64,000 nucleotides of DNA. Origin: Shewanella xiamenensis (GTDB taxonomy: Bacteria; Pseudomonadota; Gammaproteobacteria; Enterobacterales; Shewanellaceae). The position numbers and the translations under genes are program-made. The stretch is from positions 1-64,000 of the forward strand of contig NZ_BMOP01000006.1 in the NCBI RefSeq assembly GCF_014647135.1, read 5' to 3'. Below, piece by piece: positions 10,042 to 18,907 of this stretch (positions within the stretch are counted from its first letter, which is position 1; each line of letters opens with the position of its first letter). Under the pieces are notes generated by a model. It saw only the letters and a program-made list of their open reading frames with translations, had not been told where the DNA came from and did not search any database.

Positions 10042-10974
10042 CTACTCAATTTTTATATGATGCTCAAGAGCGCTCTGCTTTGACCAAGCCAACACTTTAT
10101 CCTCACCACAGGAATGTAAATTAACCGGAAAGGCATTGTGAAGTTCTGACCAATATTTCACGAGTTTATCGGGCGTACATTGTCCCTCACTAAAGTAGAT
10201 AGACTGAAACTCAGCGAATCTGCCGTGGCTGACACTGCCAGCGCCCGCCAATAAATGCTGACCATTAGGGGCCTTTTGACTCACTAAAAACGCCACGGTC
10301 GCAGTCAGCGTATCAAAGCAAAATAGCGGTTGAATCGCAGGAGCTAAATGCTTTCGAGTCATAGCCGTTAATGCCTGAGGACATAAGCTATTGATATAAA
10401 TGTTATATTGCTCGCCCTCTATCGATAGGCTGTTTACCATTCCCACTAAAGCCATCTTGGCGGCACTGAATGCGACTTGGTGTAAATCACCAAAGAGTGC
10501 CGAAACCCCCGTTGTCATCAAAATGCGGCCATAACCCTGTGCTTTCATCGCTGGCCATATTGCTTGAGTCAGATAAAAACTGCCATTAACATCAACGTCA
10601 AACTGCCGCTGCCACTCAGCTTGTTGAATATGCTCAAAAGGACGAGCACCATAAACACCGGCATTATTGATTAATATATCCACGCCCTGCCAACATTGAA
10701 GCAAGCTATTCACCATAGTCTGAACATCCATCTGTTGACTGACATCCACCTCAAAGCAAAGGCACTCGGCCCCGAGTTTTAAAATCGTCTCATGGGTTTG
10801 GCGCAATTCATCATTGCTATAGTCAGCATCAGGGTGTTTTTGGCGTTTAGAGGACACCTTAGGTTGGTCGACAAGCACCACTTTGGCGCCCCGCTCTGCC
10901 AACATAATGGCATAGGCTCTCCCAAGCCCTGCGCCAGCTCCGGTGATCAACGCCACTTGGTTATCGAAACGCAT
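10042..10974 (-). CDS. SDR family protein, MFE-2-like, lacking catalytic Ser and Tyr
   Basis: The 310-residue product has the Rossmann features of classical short-chain dehydrogenases: TGAGAGLGRA at 11-20 for NAD(P) binding and NNAG at 103-106. Sequence style resembles the dehydrogenase part of peroxisomal-type multifunctional enzymes. Where those have Ser and a YSAAK motif, this protein has Gly156 (MTTGVS) and Phe169 (AFSAAK). The Lys173 of the triad is kept. It could therefore be a non-catalytic relative, or use altered chemistry. It also has a C-terminal extension of about 80 residues beyond the minimal SDR fold. It stands alone between tesB and menA. Confidence 0.85.
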   Translation of the reverse strand: MRFDNQVALITGAGAGLGRAYAIMLAERGAKVVLVDQPKVSSKRQKHPDADYSNDELRQTHETILKLGAECLCFEVDVSQQMDVQTMVNSLLQCWQGVDILINNAGVYGARPFEHIQQAEWQRQFDVDVNGSFYLTQAIWPAMKAQGYGRILMTTGVSALFGDLHQVAFSAAKMALVGMVNSLSIEGEQYNIYINSLCPQALTAMTRKHLAPAIQPLFCFDTLTATVAFLVSQKAPNGQHLLAGAGSVSHGRFAEFQSIYFSEGQCTPDKLVKYWSELHNAFPVNLHSCGEDKVLAWSKQSALEHHIKIE

Positions 10975-11304
10975 CCTATCGAATCCTTATCATTGACATA
11001 AAGGTGACGTGCTCATTCTCCGGCAGCTAAGCCCGATGACTTGCCTTACACTCAAGGCTCTATCAGCGTTAAGTTACTGGCTTTACCAATGACATACGGG
11101 TAAACGGCATAAACTATAAAAGCACAGACAATGTGGATTTTCTTTGACATTGGCGGCAAATCTTTTCCCTAACCGCGAAACATCTGTGCGCCAATTCAAA
11201 CTCTATTACATGCGTGTATTAGATAGTACTCACTTTAGGGTAATTTCTTGTTATGCTATGGCGCTGTTCACTACTCATTCCTTTTTAGATAACGACTAGA
11301 CATC
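10975..11304. other. 330-bp intergenic region between divergent SDR and menA genes
   Basis: This region must contain the promoters of both divergent genes. I find no clear hairpin, repeat or named operator in it. Confidence 0.4.
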
Positions 11305-12180
11305 ATGAATCCTTGGATTTTAGCCATCAGACCTCGCACCTTACCCGCGGCAATCGGTCCCCTGTTAATTGGTAATATTCTGGCGCTGCACCTTGAGCGT
11401 TTCAGTTGGTTAATTGCCGTGACATCGATGTTGTGCGCGATTTTATTGCAGATCGCTGTCAACCTCGCCAATGACTATTTTGATTTTAAAAATGGTATCG
11501 ATACTGCCGAACGTATTGGCCCAGTTCGCGTGACGCAAAGCGGGATGATCCCAGCCTATAAAGTACGTAATGCGATGATCTTCTGCTTATTACTCGCGTT
11601 AACAGTAGGTTCCTATTTGATTTGGCACGGTGGTTGGCCAATAGCGATTTTAGCGGCGGCGGCGATTTTAGGCGCCCTCGGCTACAGCGGCGGACCTTAT
11701 CCTTTAGCCTCACACGGGCTAGGCGAAGTTGCCGCCTTTGTGTTTTTTGGCTTAGTGGCTGTGGTCGGCAGTTATTATTTGCAGGCAGGTGATACTAATT
11801 TGAATGCGTGGCTACTTGGCTGTGCGATTGGCTTATTTAACGCCGCCATTATGTTAGTTAACAACACCCGCGATATTCGCACCGACACCCAAGCGGGCAA
11901 ACATACCCTAGCCGTGAGGATTGGTGAGGCACAGGCCAAAGTCTTGTATCAAGCCTTAATTTACTTACCCTTTGGTTTAGTGATCGCGGGATTCTTACTG
12001 GGCATTCTGCCTGGATTACCGGTATTGTTGGCGGGTTTATCTCTGCTTATCGCCCGTAAACTCAGTAGCGATTTCTATGCTGTATCGGGTGAGGCGCTTA
12101 ATCCACTATTGGGACGCACAGCAAAACTTACTATGATTTTCAGTACCCTATTCAGTGTGGGACTGGTGTTTACCGCTTAA
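11305..12180 (+). CDS. menA: 1,4-dihydroxy-2-naphthoate polyprenyltransferase
   Basis: A UbiA-superfamily integral membrane prenyltransferase of 291 residues. It attaches the polyprenyl chain to 1,4-dihydroxy-2-naphthoate to give demethylmenaquinone. The two Asp-rich Mg-diphosphate motifs are visible as NLANDYFDFKNGID and NNTRDIRTD. About eight hydrophobic segments follow the usual pattern, and the N-terminal RPRTLPAAIGP is typical of MenA. Menaquinone is the main anaerobic-respiration quinone in Shewanella-type bacteria. The gene is monocistronic, with a shared terminator downstream. Confidence 0.93.
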   Translation: MNPWILAIRPRTLPAAIGPLLIGNILALHLERFSWLIAVTSMLCAILLQIAVNLANDYFDFKNGIDTAERIGPVRVTQSGMIPAYKVRNAMIFCLLLALTVGSYLIWHGGWPIAILAAAAILGALGYSGGPYPLASHGLGEVAAFVFFGLVAVVGSYYLQAGDTNLNAWLLGCAIGLFNAAIMLVNNTRDIRTDTQAGKHTLAVRIGEAQAKVLYQALIYLPFGLVIAGFLLGILPGLPVLLAGLSLLIARKLSSDFYAVSGEALNPLLGRTAKLTMIFSTLFSVGLVFTA

Positions 12181-12256
12181 GCTGGAATACCAACATCTCA
12201 GAGTTGTCCCCATTACTGAGTAAGAGCCAGCCACCAATTAGCTAGGTTAAAATACA

Positions 12257-12303
12257 AAAAGGTTCGTCATGATGCGCCAAACGCACAACATGATGAACCT
12301 TTT
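12257..12303. terminator. Bidirectional terminator between menA and ygiD
   Basis: A 15-bp stem (AAAAGGTTCGTCATG with one G/T wobble) between convergent genes. A- and T-rich flanks on both sides suit termination in either direction. Confidence 0.75.
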
Positions 12304-12318
12304 GCTTTTAGGGACAAA

Positions 12319-13128
12319 TTAAGACCAGAGATAAGCCGAGATTGCCGTGTTAAATAACACGCCACTAAATTGATGCGTGGCTTTTGGCGTCTGTAAATGC
12401 GCCGCCCCAAAACACACATGTAAAGGAATTAAATGCTCTTCCCTTGGGTGACTAAAACGCGCCTCTGGCGCCGATTGCCAATCGATTAATTGTGCCTTGG
12501 CGTGGTTATCGCCTGATGTCACTACATCGGTTAACCAAGTATCAAACGCTTGGCTGCGAGGCAACACCTTAGGATCGCCGGAGAAAAACGCGCGCATATT
12601 GTGAAACGACATGCCAGACCCCACAATCAGCACCCCTTGGGTACGTAATGATGCCAATGCTTCACCGATAGCAATATGGGCACTCGAGTCCAGATGCTGC
12701 ACTAAGGACATTTGCACCACAGGAATGTTGGCCTCAGGATACATCAACTTAAGTGGCACAAAGGTGCCGTGATCGAAGGCACGTTGATTATCCAACCGTA
12801 CCTCAATGCCGCTTGCCTTAAGTAAACTGGCAATGGTTTCGGCAAGCTGCGGCTCACCGGGTGCAGGATAAGAAAGCGTATAAGCCTCAGGGGGAAAACC
12901 ATAGTAATCGAACAGCATACCAGGATGAGAATGGCTCGACAGTGTCACCTGCGCCTCTTCCCAGTGAGCAGTAACTAATACAATCGCCTTGGGCGTGGGA
13001 ATAGTCTCTGCCACCTTGGATAAATATGACCGTAATTCCCGATGATTTGCATCATTGAGTAATGGTAAAGGCCCGCCACCATGGGGAACAAACAGCACTG
13101 GCATTTGAGCCGAGTTCGCGTACGTCAT
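12319..13128 (-). CDS. ygiD: 4,5-DOPA-extradiol-dioxygenase-like protein
   Basis: A 269-residue member of the LigB/DODA class III extradiol ring-cleavage dioxygenases. Metal and catalytic histidines are visible in FVPHGGGPLPLL, LVTAHWEEAQVTLSSH, FDHGTFVPLKLMYP and SGMSFHNMR. The family needs Fe(II) or Zn(II). E. coli YgiD opens L-DOPA in vitro; the natural substrate is not known. A DoxX-like membrane gene lies just upstream on the same strand and a LysR gene is divergent, suggesting a regulated two-gene unit. Confidence 0.88.
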   Translation of the reverse strand: MTYANSAQMPVLFVPHGGGPLPLLNDANHRELRSYLSKVAETIPTPKAIVLVTAHWEEAQVTLSSHSHPGMLFDYYGFPPEAYTLSYPAPGEPQLAETIASLLKASGIEVRLDNQRAFDHGTFVPLKLMYPEANIPVVQMSLVQHLDSSAHIAIGEALASLRTQGVLIVGSGMSFHNMRAFFSGDPKVLPRSQAFDTWLTDVVTSGDNHAKAQLIDWQSAPEARFSHPREEHLIPLHVCFGAAHLQTPKATHQFSGVLFNTAISAYLWS

Positions 13129-13198
13129 AGTAAATGTCTCTTGATTAAACCGTGAGTTGTCACTTGTAAATTAAAACTTGTCTGCGCGGTGGCCAAAA

Positions 13199-13675
13199 TC
13201 AGAAAACCGCTTTTATGTCCACCAGCTGACGTTGAAAACGCACTAATCTATCGACGGTTTCATCTAACTTGATGATTAAAAAAAGCAAGGCAGATAATAA
13301 CAATGCGGGTAGCGCGTTAAGGGTAGCTTCAAAATTAAAGTGGTAATAAATGGCTCCCATCATCACCGACAGTAATGCTGTTGCCGACAGGACTCGAGAT
13401 TCACGCCAGCCAATGCCAATGGCACCCAGCACTTCAATCACACCGATAAAATAGCCAAAACCCGTTGGTAAATTCATCACGCTAAAGGGCGCATGGAAAA
13501 ACGGCACGCTGAGTAACTTACCCATGCCCGAGAATAAAAACACTATGCTCATGGCGAGCGTTACCAAAGCCGCCGCACGATTTAAGGTATTGGCACAGAC
13601 AAAGAGTTTTTCAGGGTCGGTCTCTGCCGCGGTTTTGTTTTCACTTTTGGCAAAACATAATTGATTGATAGACAT
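13199..13675 (-). CDS. DoxX-like membrane protein
   Basis: A small inner-membrane protein (158 residues from this start) with four hydrophobic segments, in the DoxX/DoxD-like pattern. The first segment contains FLFSGMGKLLSVPFFH and the second FGYFIGVIEVLGAIG. I start at ATG 13675 because GAGG sits five bases upstream. An in-frame ATG at 13696 is also possible. It is followed by ygiD after about 70 bases, and the two are probably cotranscribed. Function is not established. Confidence 0.75.
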   Translation of the reverse strand: MSINQLCFAKSENKTAAETDPEKLFVCANTLNRAAALVTLAMSIVFLFSGMGKLLSVPFFHAPFSVMNLPTGFGYFIGVIEVLGAIGIGWRESRVLSATALLSVMMGAIYYHFNFEATLNALPALLLSALLFLIIKLDETVDRLVRFQRQLVDIKAVF

Positions 13676-13732
13676 AACGACCTCATTACTCATCACTTTT
13701 AGACCTAATTCCGTATAAACTCTTGCTAAACA

Positions 13733-13960
13733 ACCTGAGCTCGGGATAAGTAGAGCCGCTGAATAGGCATCTTTTCGGGCCTCTCTGCGTTGCTCTGTCT
13801 AACCATAGCTCGCTATGGCATACGACTGAGCGCCTTGATATGCGCAAAAATCTGCGCATTCAGTCAGAAAAAAGATTCCTCTTTTCAAAAAATCATTTAT
13901 AGCATTGATTTTGTTTGTTAAATTTAGACTTTTTCGACACTCATTATCCCGAGTTCAGGT
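13733..13960. mobile_element. 228-bp MITE with 6-bp target duplication
   Basis: The ends form 17-bp terminal inverted repeats, ACCTGAGCTCGGGATAA on the left and ACCTGAACTCGGGATAA read inward from the right, with one mismatch. Both sides are flanked by TAAACA (13727-13732 and 13961-13966), a plausible 6-bp target-site duplication. There is no coding frame of useful length. Internal short palindromes are present, for example CATAGCTCGCTATG. It sits in the divergent promoter region between the DoxX-like gene and the LysR gene. Confidence 0.8.
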
Positions 13961-14110
13961 TAAACAGTACTCTAAACGCAAAGTCGTGGGCTCGTATTTT
14001 GTGCTCACTACTGTCATATGGCGAGATTATGCGCCCACAAAAAATAAATAAATATGGAATAATATCTAGCATCTTCTAAAATAATTATTTATTTGTTTAA
14101 GGGTATTGCC

Positions 14111-15007
14111 ATGACCTTAGAACAACTGCTGATGTTCAATACCGTCGCCCTCGCTGGCTCGCTAAAGGCCGCCAGTGACAAACTCCATAAGACCCAGCCG
14201 GCGATCAGTCAGAGCATTAAACAATTGGAATCCCAGCTAGATGTAGTGCTGTTCGACCGCCAAGGTTATCGGTTAGCACTGACCCAAGAGGGACGAAAAC
14301 TATTGCAATACGCCCAGCGCGTACTGAATGAAGCGCAGGAAATGCGCCAAGTGGCCAAGCATTTAGCCAAAGGTAACGAGGCCAGTATCACCTTAGCCTT
14401 TGAGGCATCCTTTAATCTTGCTCGAATCTTGCCGATGTTAGAGCGCACCCAAAATGAGTTTCCACATACACAAATTATTCTTAAACAAGAGTATTTAACC
14501 GGGGCACTTGAAGCCCTAAATCAAGGCAAAGCCGATATTGCGATTTCAGCTGGCGGTATTGAGCTGCTCCGCTCAAGCCATTATGAGCTTGGTTATTTAT
14601 TTTCAGGGAGTTTATTGGATGTTGCTTCCCCCCGTTTACTGAGCCGTTATCCCCACCTAAGTCATGTAAGGCAATTGGTGAACGAGTACCAAATTGTGAT
14701 CCAAGATACTGGCACTGGCACCGCCAATATCGAATTTGGGGTGCAAGCTGGGCAGCGCCGTTGGTATGTGAATGATTTTTATACGAAGAAAATGCTTATT
14801 CAAGGAGGGATGGGATGGGGAAAACTTCCCTATTATATGGTCGAAGAAGCCATCGCAGAAGGAAGCTTACAACAGCTTGAACTACAAGAAAGACAAAACC
14901 TGATCCAACTCGATTATTATGTGATGCGGCCGCCCCACTCGCCACTAGGCCCTGTGGCACAGGCGCTATGGGACAATTTAGTGCAACTAGCCATTAAGCC
15001 AAGCTGA
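14111..15007 (+). CDS. LysR-type transcriptional regulator
   Basis: The protein begins MTLEQLLMFNTVALAGSLKAASDKLHKTQPAISQ. This is the LTTR winged helix followed by an effector domain, about 298 residues in all. ATG 14111 has AAGGG upstream; the frame continues back to a TTG at 14093. It is divergent from the DoxX-like/ygiD unit and probably controls it. The MITE at 13733-13960 now lies between the two promoters. Confidence 0.88.
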   Translation: MTLEQLLMFNTVALAGSLKAASDKLHKTQPAISQSIKQLESQLDVVLFDRQGYRLALTQEGRKLLQYAQRVLNEAQEMRQVAKHLAKGNEASITLAFEASFNLARILPMLERTQNEFPHTQIILKQEYLTGALEALNQGKADIAISAGGIELLRSSHYELGYLFSGSLLDVASPRLLSRYPHLSHVRQLVNEYQIVIQDTGTGTANIEFGVQAGQRRWYVNDFYTKKMLIQGGMGWGKLPYYMVEEAIAEGSLQQLELQERQNLIQLDYYVMRPPHSPLGPVAQALWDNLVQLAIKPS

Positions 15008-15034
15008 TAATTAACCTCTTTTGATATCACACTA

Positions 15035-15073
15035 TCTGTATATGTAATCTGTATATGTAATCTGAATATGACA
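15035..15073. repeat. 13-bp tandem repeat, two exact copies plus one degenerate copy
   Basis: TCTGTATATGTAA occurs at 15035-15047 and again at 15048-15060. TCTGAATATGACA follows at 15061-15073. It lies just downstream of the LysR stop codon. No function can be assigned. Confidence 0.7.
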
Positions 15074-15290
15074 TTCGTTAATCAGTCATATTTTGAAGGC
15101 TGGCTGCCTTGATAGAAGCTAACAGTTCAGCCTAAAGGAGCACTTAAATAAATGCGCGTGACACTCTCATACGGTTTTCATCATGCTTATTCAGTAAAAG
15201 CCTATTGTTGTTTTATCGCGTAATTTGCAGCCGCGATGACGCAATTTGCTTCACATATTACTCAGTCATGCAATCCAACAAGCAATTAAC

Positions 15291-16001
15291 TCAGCGCCGA
15301 TAATAAATAATTGACCAAAAATCAAACTGCTCGCCTTTAGCGGCGCACCAATCCGGAAACGACTCAGCCACAGCATGAGTGGAATACTCCTCCCAGCAAT
15401 TTATCATTGACTGGTAATAATCATGCCTGTTTTGCAGCCTTGATTTACTCTCCTGCGTTTGTAATCGCTCGATTAATGTGTGTGCTGACGCTAGTGAGTC
15501 TTTTGCTCGCACTATATCGCCCAATAATACAGATTCAGATAAATGATGGGTCTGAAAATCGACACTGTTTAAATGGGCCAACGCAACTTGAGTAAGACAA
15601 ATTTCATCGTTAGGCTCAAGCGCCAACGCCCTTTCATAGGAGGCGATATCCTCACCAATATAGCCTAACCATTTGTGGGGAATGGGATTATTGGGCTCAT
15701 CTACCGCCCATTGGGCCAGCACATTTTTGAGCAATACGGTGAGGGGGTAAGCGAGTAACTGGTGTGTTTCACGCTGCCAATAACCTAAGGATGATAGTTC
15801 TTCAGCTATTTGCCTTTGCTTAGTCAAAGATTGGCTCTTACAGTGCGACACAAATGTGTTCACCGTCGCAATCGCTTGCTTCTTTAGTCCTTGCTCTTTT
15901 TGCAGGCAATATTGGCCAAAAAGTTCATACCCCTTCAGAGCCGAATACTGAGTTCCTATCGACTTTAATCCTTCAAAGTTATCGCTATTCCAGTAGTTCA
16001 T
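15291..16001 (-). CDS. Conserved protein of unknown function with TPR-like region
   Basis: I do not recognise a named family. The soluble product (236 residues from this start) has a WLGYIGEDIASYERALALEPNDEICLTQVALAHL stretch reminiscent of a tetratricopeptide repeat. Its C-terminus is rich in Trp and aromatic residues (CWEEYSTHAVAESFPDWCAAKG). The start is uncertain: none of the candidates has a good ribosome binding site. ATG 16001 (MNYWNSDNFEGL) was preferred because the preceding 26 codons, back to a TTG at 16079, do not look protein-like. It is isolated, with no operon partner. Confidence 0.6.
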   Translation of the reverse strand: MNYWNSDNFEGLKSIGTQYSALKGYELFGQYCLQKEQGLKKQAIATVNTFVSHCKSQSLTKQRQIAEELSSLGYWQRETHQLLAYPLTVLLKNVLAQWAVDEPNNPIPHKWLGYIGEDIASYERALALEPNDEICLTQVALAHLNSVDFQTHHLSESVLLGDIVRAKDSLASAHTLIERLQTQESKSRLQNRHDYYQSMINCWEEYSTHAVAESFPDWCAAKGEQFDFWSIIYYRR

Positions 16002-16261
16002 ATTGAGACTTGAGTTGGTGAAACCTTCGGGCTGAACAATGCAACCACTCGTATGGAAAAAGTACATGGAATAATGCAAACATGGTCCATGTTAATCATG
16101 CGCTAAAGCCGAGTGAAGCACGGCCCCAAGGCATAGAAGCAGATTGTAATCTCTAAACCCATCGTGAACCAGATAGTTTAACGCTAAGTGGTTATATTAT
16201 TTGTCGTTTTACGATAAAGCCTCTGATGTTAATAGGCTCATATTAATAATTAACTCATAAC

Positions 16262-16281
16262 AAAGGGCCTTGCGGCCCTTT
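16262..16281 (-). terminator. Hairpin terminator of the subtilase/propeptide operon
   Basis: An 8-bp stem AAAGGGCC/GGCCCTTT with a 4-base loop, 27 bases after the stop of the small exported protein gene. The downstream T run is short, so efficiency is uncertain. Confidence 0.65.
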
Positions 16282-16308
16282 ATTCACCTTTTAGCTTCGC
16301 TAAATGGC

Positions 16309-16773
16309 TTACTGAATTTCTTGCTTGGCGAGTGCGCGATCTAACTTAGCACGCTCCACTTCAGGCGAGGCTTTAACCGCTTGAATTAAGCCAATTAAAT
16401 CAGTACCTTCTTCGGCGGCCAGCAGCAATAAGTTATTGTCATTCTGCCAATCAACTTTTAAACCGTGAGTCTTAGCAAAATCATCGGCTGATACACCTGG
16501 TTTTAGTTTAACCACTAACTTTCCGGTCATTTCGGCAAAGGGGTTACCCGATTGAGTCACCACTTTCTGCCCTTTAACCAATTGCTTAGCCTGTTTAACC
16601 CCAGTCTCAGTTTTAACAAAGTAGGGTGTATCTAAACCGAGAAACTCGGCACGGCTCACTTGAACACCTTTAGACTCAGCTTGAGGTTCAGTGAGTTCGA
16701 TCTTGTCATGTGCCATTGCTTGAACTGACAGTGAAAGTGCAACAGCTACTAATGATAAATTTAACGCTTTCAT
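16309..16773 (-). CDS. Exported stand-alone S8 propeptide-like protein
   Basis: The 154-residue product has a signal peptide (about 1-21, ending AMA). Residues 85-145 read GKLVVKLKPGVSADDF...DLIGLIQAVKASPEVERAKL. This is the beta-alpha pattern of subtilisin-type (I9/fervidolysin-like) propeptides, here without any protease domain. The gene starts 10 bases after the stop of a subtilase whose own N-terminus has no such propeptide. By analogy with Aeromonas sobria serine protease and its downstream chaperone ORF2, it may fold and/or inhibit that protease in trans in the periplasm. That role is inferred. Confidence 0.7.
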   Translation of the reverse strand: MKALNLSLVAVALSLSVQAMAHDKIELTEPQAESKGVQVSRAEFLGLDTPYFVKTETGVKQAKQLVKGQKVVTQSGNPFAEMTGKLVVKLKPGVSADDFAKTHGLKVDWQNDNNLLLLAAEEGTDLIGLIQAVKASPEVERAKLDRALAKQEIQ

Positions 16774-16783
16774 TGGTTACTCC

Positions 16784-18907
16784 TTAAGATGCAGACTTGG
16801 CGGCATGGCCATGGAAACGAATTGACCAACCTTTCAGTTTGCCATCGGCTTCGTTAGGGATTGAGATATAGCCTTGATCGTATTTAACAAATCGATAGCT
16901 ACCACTATTCACATCAATCAGCTTGATTGTCCATTCACCTTTTGATGATTCGCCATAGAAGGCATTTGATAACATAGGTGTTGCATCATAGCCTTTAACA
17001 AGATCATCCGGATCATTCTTATCCATCACCCCTTGGTAAACTAAACCGTTATAAGGTGTCATCAACACACTCTTAGTACCTGCAGGCGAAATCAGCTCTA
17101 CCGCTAAATCCGGTAGACGCAGGTGATCGGCAGTCAGCTCAATTTGCACGGCTTCAATCACTAAATCGTCAGCGACTACTTGGGTATCCGTCACGCCATT
17201 AATATCGGCATCGGGAATCGCTTTGGTGAGCGCTGCGCTTGCTTGCCACTCGGTTACGACATAGTCACCTAAGTCCTGTGCATAGGATTTGGCGAGCTTA
17301 ACGGCTTCAGTTAAATTCACTCGACCAAAACCATAGAGGTTATGGAATGAAAAACCCGCCGCGTTTTGTAACCAACTAGGGATAGCCGCATACACTGGCG
17401 CACCTTCACCCTCACCAATGGTCACGGTTTTAGGCGCAATATCCGCATCAACTTTGGTAGCTGTCTTTGCCAAAATATAGCGAATATCACGCCAAGTGAG
17501 ATCTGGATTAGCACTCATAATGACGGCGACAGCTCCCGAAGTGTTAGGTGCCGCAGACGAGGTACCGTTCATTGTCGATGTGTAATCACAATTGGGGTTT
17601 AACGGGTTTAAACCACCGTGGAATGGCGTGCTTGGTCTATCTTCTGCGATTGCAGAGCCCTTCACACATCCCATAAAGTCGGTAGTAACTATCGCAGGAT
17701 CATTATCACCATACTCACCACCAGGTGCTGTGACAAAAATATTCGAGCCCACGGATGAATAGCTAGAAAGTTTACCCTTAGCATTAATTGCACTAACAAC
17801 TAAGTTATAAACGTTAGCATTGTCAGAGGACATGTTGGAATTATGGAAAGGTAAGCCGTGGTTAGCGGGATTTTCCGTCGTTGCCGTGAAGTAATCTCCC
17901 GGTAACCAGAAAGTACGGAAACGATAGTAGTCATACCCATTACCCGCGGACTTAACGAAAATACTGCCTTTGCCATCGAAGCTTTGCGTTGCAATATCTT
18001 GATAAACTTCGGTTTCATCCTCATCAAACCCATGAGGGAATGGCACGCTGTAACCATAGCTTTGGTTAAAAACGCGTGCACTATCGCTATAGGCACTGGC
18101 ACCGTGGGATTTAGCAAAGTTTTCAAATGTTTGTACGTTTGTCACTTTACCCGTTGGATCTTCATCTAAAAAGTTAAAGCCTATTAATTTTGCCTTAGGT
18201 GCTACACCGCGACCACCAATACCGTTCCAACCTTCTGCAGCAATAATCCCTCCTACAGCTGTACCATGAGCTGCGGTAGCAGACCCAGAGAAAGGTGTTG
18301 GATCAACAGTACCTGTAATTAAATTGTATGAACCACCATTTACAGTGTTATTTGTTAGATCTGGATGAGCAATTTCTAAGCCGCTATCGACCACCGCGAC
18401 AATCACGCCTTGTCCCATAGCATTATCTGAAATTGCACCGCTCACATTCATATCTTCACCGGCAACACCGCGGTTAGCCGCAAAAGCATTCTGCCCAGTG
18501 TTTTTTAAATGCCATTGGTAGGTAAAGAGTGGATCGCCATGCTTAATATTGATTGTCAGATTGGCTTCAGCCTGTAATTGGCCATCGGACACTTTGAACC
18601 GAACCACCTCTATCCCTTCATTGGCATCAGATGTATAAGTAAATTCACCCGTGCTTTTATTGACTAGCGTAAAGGTGCCGAGTTTGAGATCGGCAGGGTC
18701 CACTAAAGAATAAGTTAAACCACCTTCGGCATCCGTCCCTTCAAGTTTTCCACTAAAAAGAATCGACTGTGACACATCAACAGTCATATCCGCGGTGGTC
18801 GGGGCAGTATTCACTTTAGGCACAGGTGCCGGAGTCTTCTTATCATCGCTCCCACAGCCAGCCAATAAGGCCGCCGTGATGCTTAATGCAACAATGGACA
18901 TACGCAT
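16784..18907 (-). CDS. S8 family lipoprotein serine protease with C-terminal P domain
   Basis: From ATG 18907 (AAGGA nine bases upstream) the product is 707 residues. A lipobox, LLAGC, puts the lipidated Cys at 18. A cadherin-like domain follows (about 35-122). The kexin-like catalytic domain has Asp174 (AVVDSGLE), His214 (AAHGTAVGG), Asn323 (SAGN) and Ser450 (NGTSSAAP). A proprotein-convertase P domain (about 580-700) ends the protein. No I9-type propeptide lies between the lipid anchor and the catalytic domain; the next gene supplies a propeptide-like protein. Ca2+-binding acidic loops are likely. It is probably anchored to the outer membrane. Confidence 0.9.
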   Translation of the reverse strand: MRMSIVALSITAALLAGCGSDDKKTPAPVPKVNTAPTTADMTVDVSQSILFSGKLEGTDAEGGLTYSLVDPADLKLGTFTLVNKSTGEFTYTSDANEGIEVVRFKVSDGQLQAEANLTINIKHGDPLFTYQWHLKNTGQNAFAANRGVAGEDMNVSGAISDNAMGQGVIVAVVDSGLEIAHPDLTNNTVNGGSYNLITGTVDPTPFSGSATAAHGTAVGGIIAAEGWNGIGGRGVAPKAKLIGFNFLDEDPTGKVTNVQTFENFAKSHGASAYSDSARVFNQSYGYSVPFPHGFDEDETEVYQDIATQSFDGKGSIFVKSAGNGYDYYRFRTFWLPGDYFTATTENPANHGLPFHNSNMSSDNANVYNLVVSAINAKGKLSSYSSVGSNIFVTAPGGEYGDNDPAIVTTDFMGCVKGSAIAEDRPSTPFHGGLNPLNPNCDYTSTMNGTSSAAPNTSGAVAVIMSANPDLTWRDIRYILAKTATKVDADIAPKTVTIGEGEGAPVYAAIPSWLQNAAGFSFHNLYGFGRVNLTEAVKLAKSYAQDLGDYVVTEWQASAALTKAIPDADINGVTDTQVVADDLVIEAVQIELTADHLRLPDLAVELISPAGTKSVLMTPYNGLVYQGVMDKNDPDDLVKGYDATPMLSNAFYGESSKGEWTIKLIDVNSGSYRFVKYDQGYISIPNEADGKLKGWSIRFHGHAAKSAS

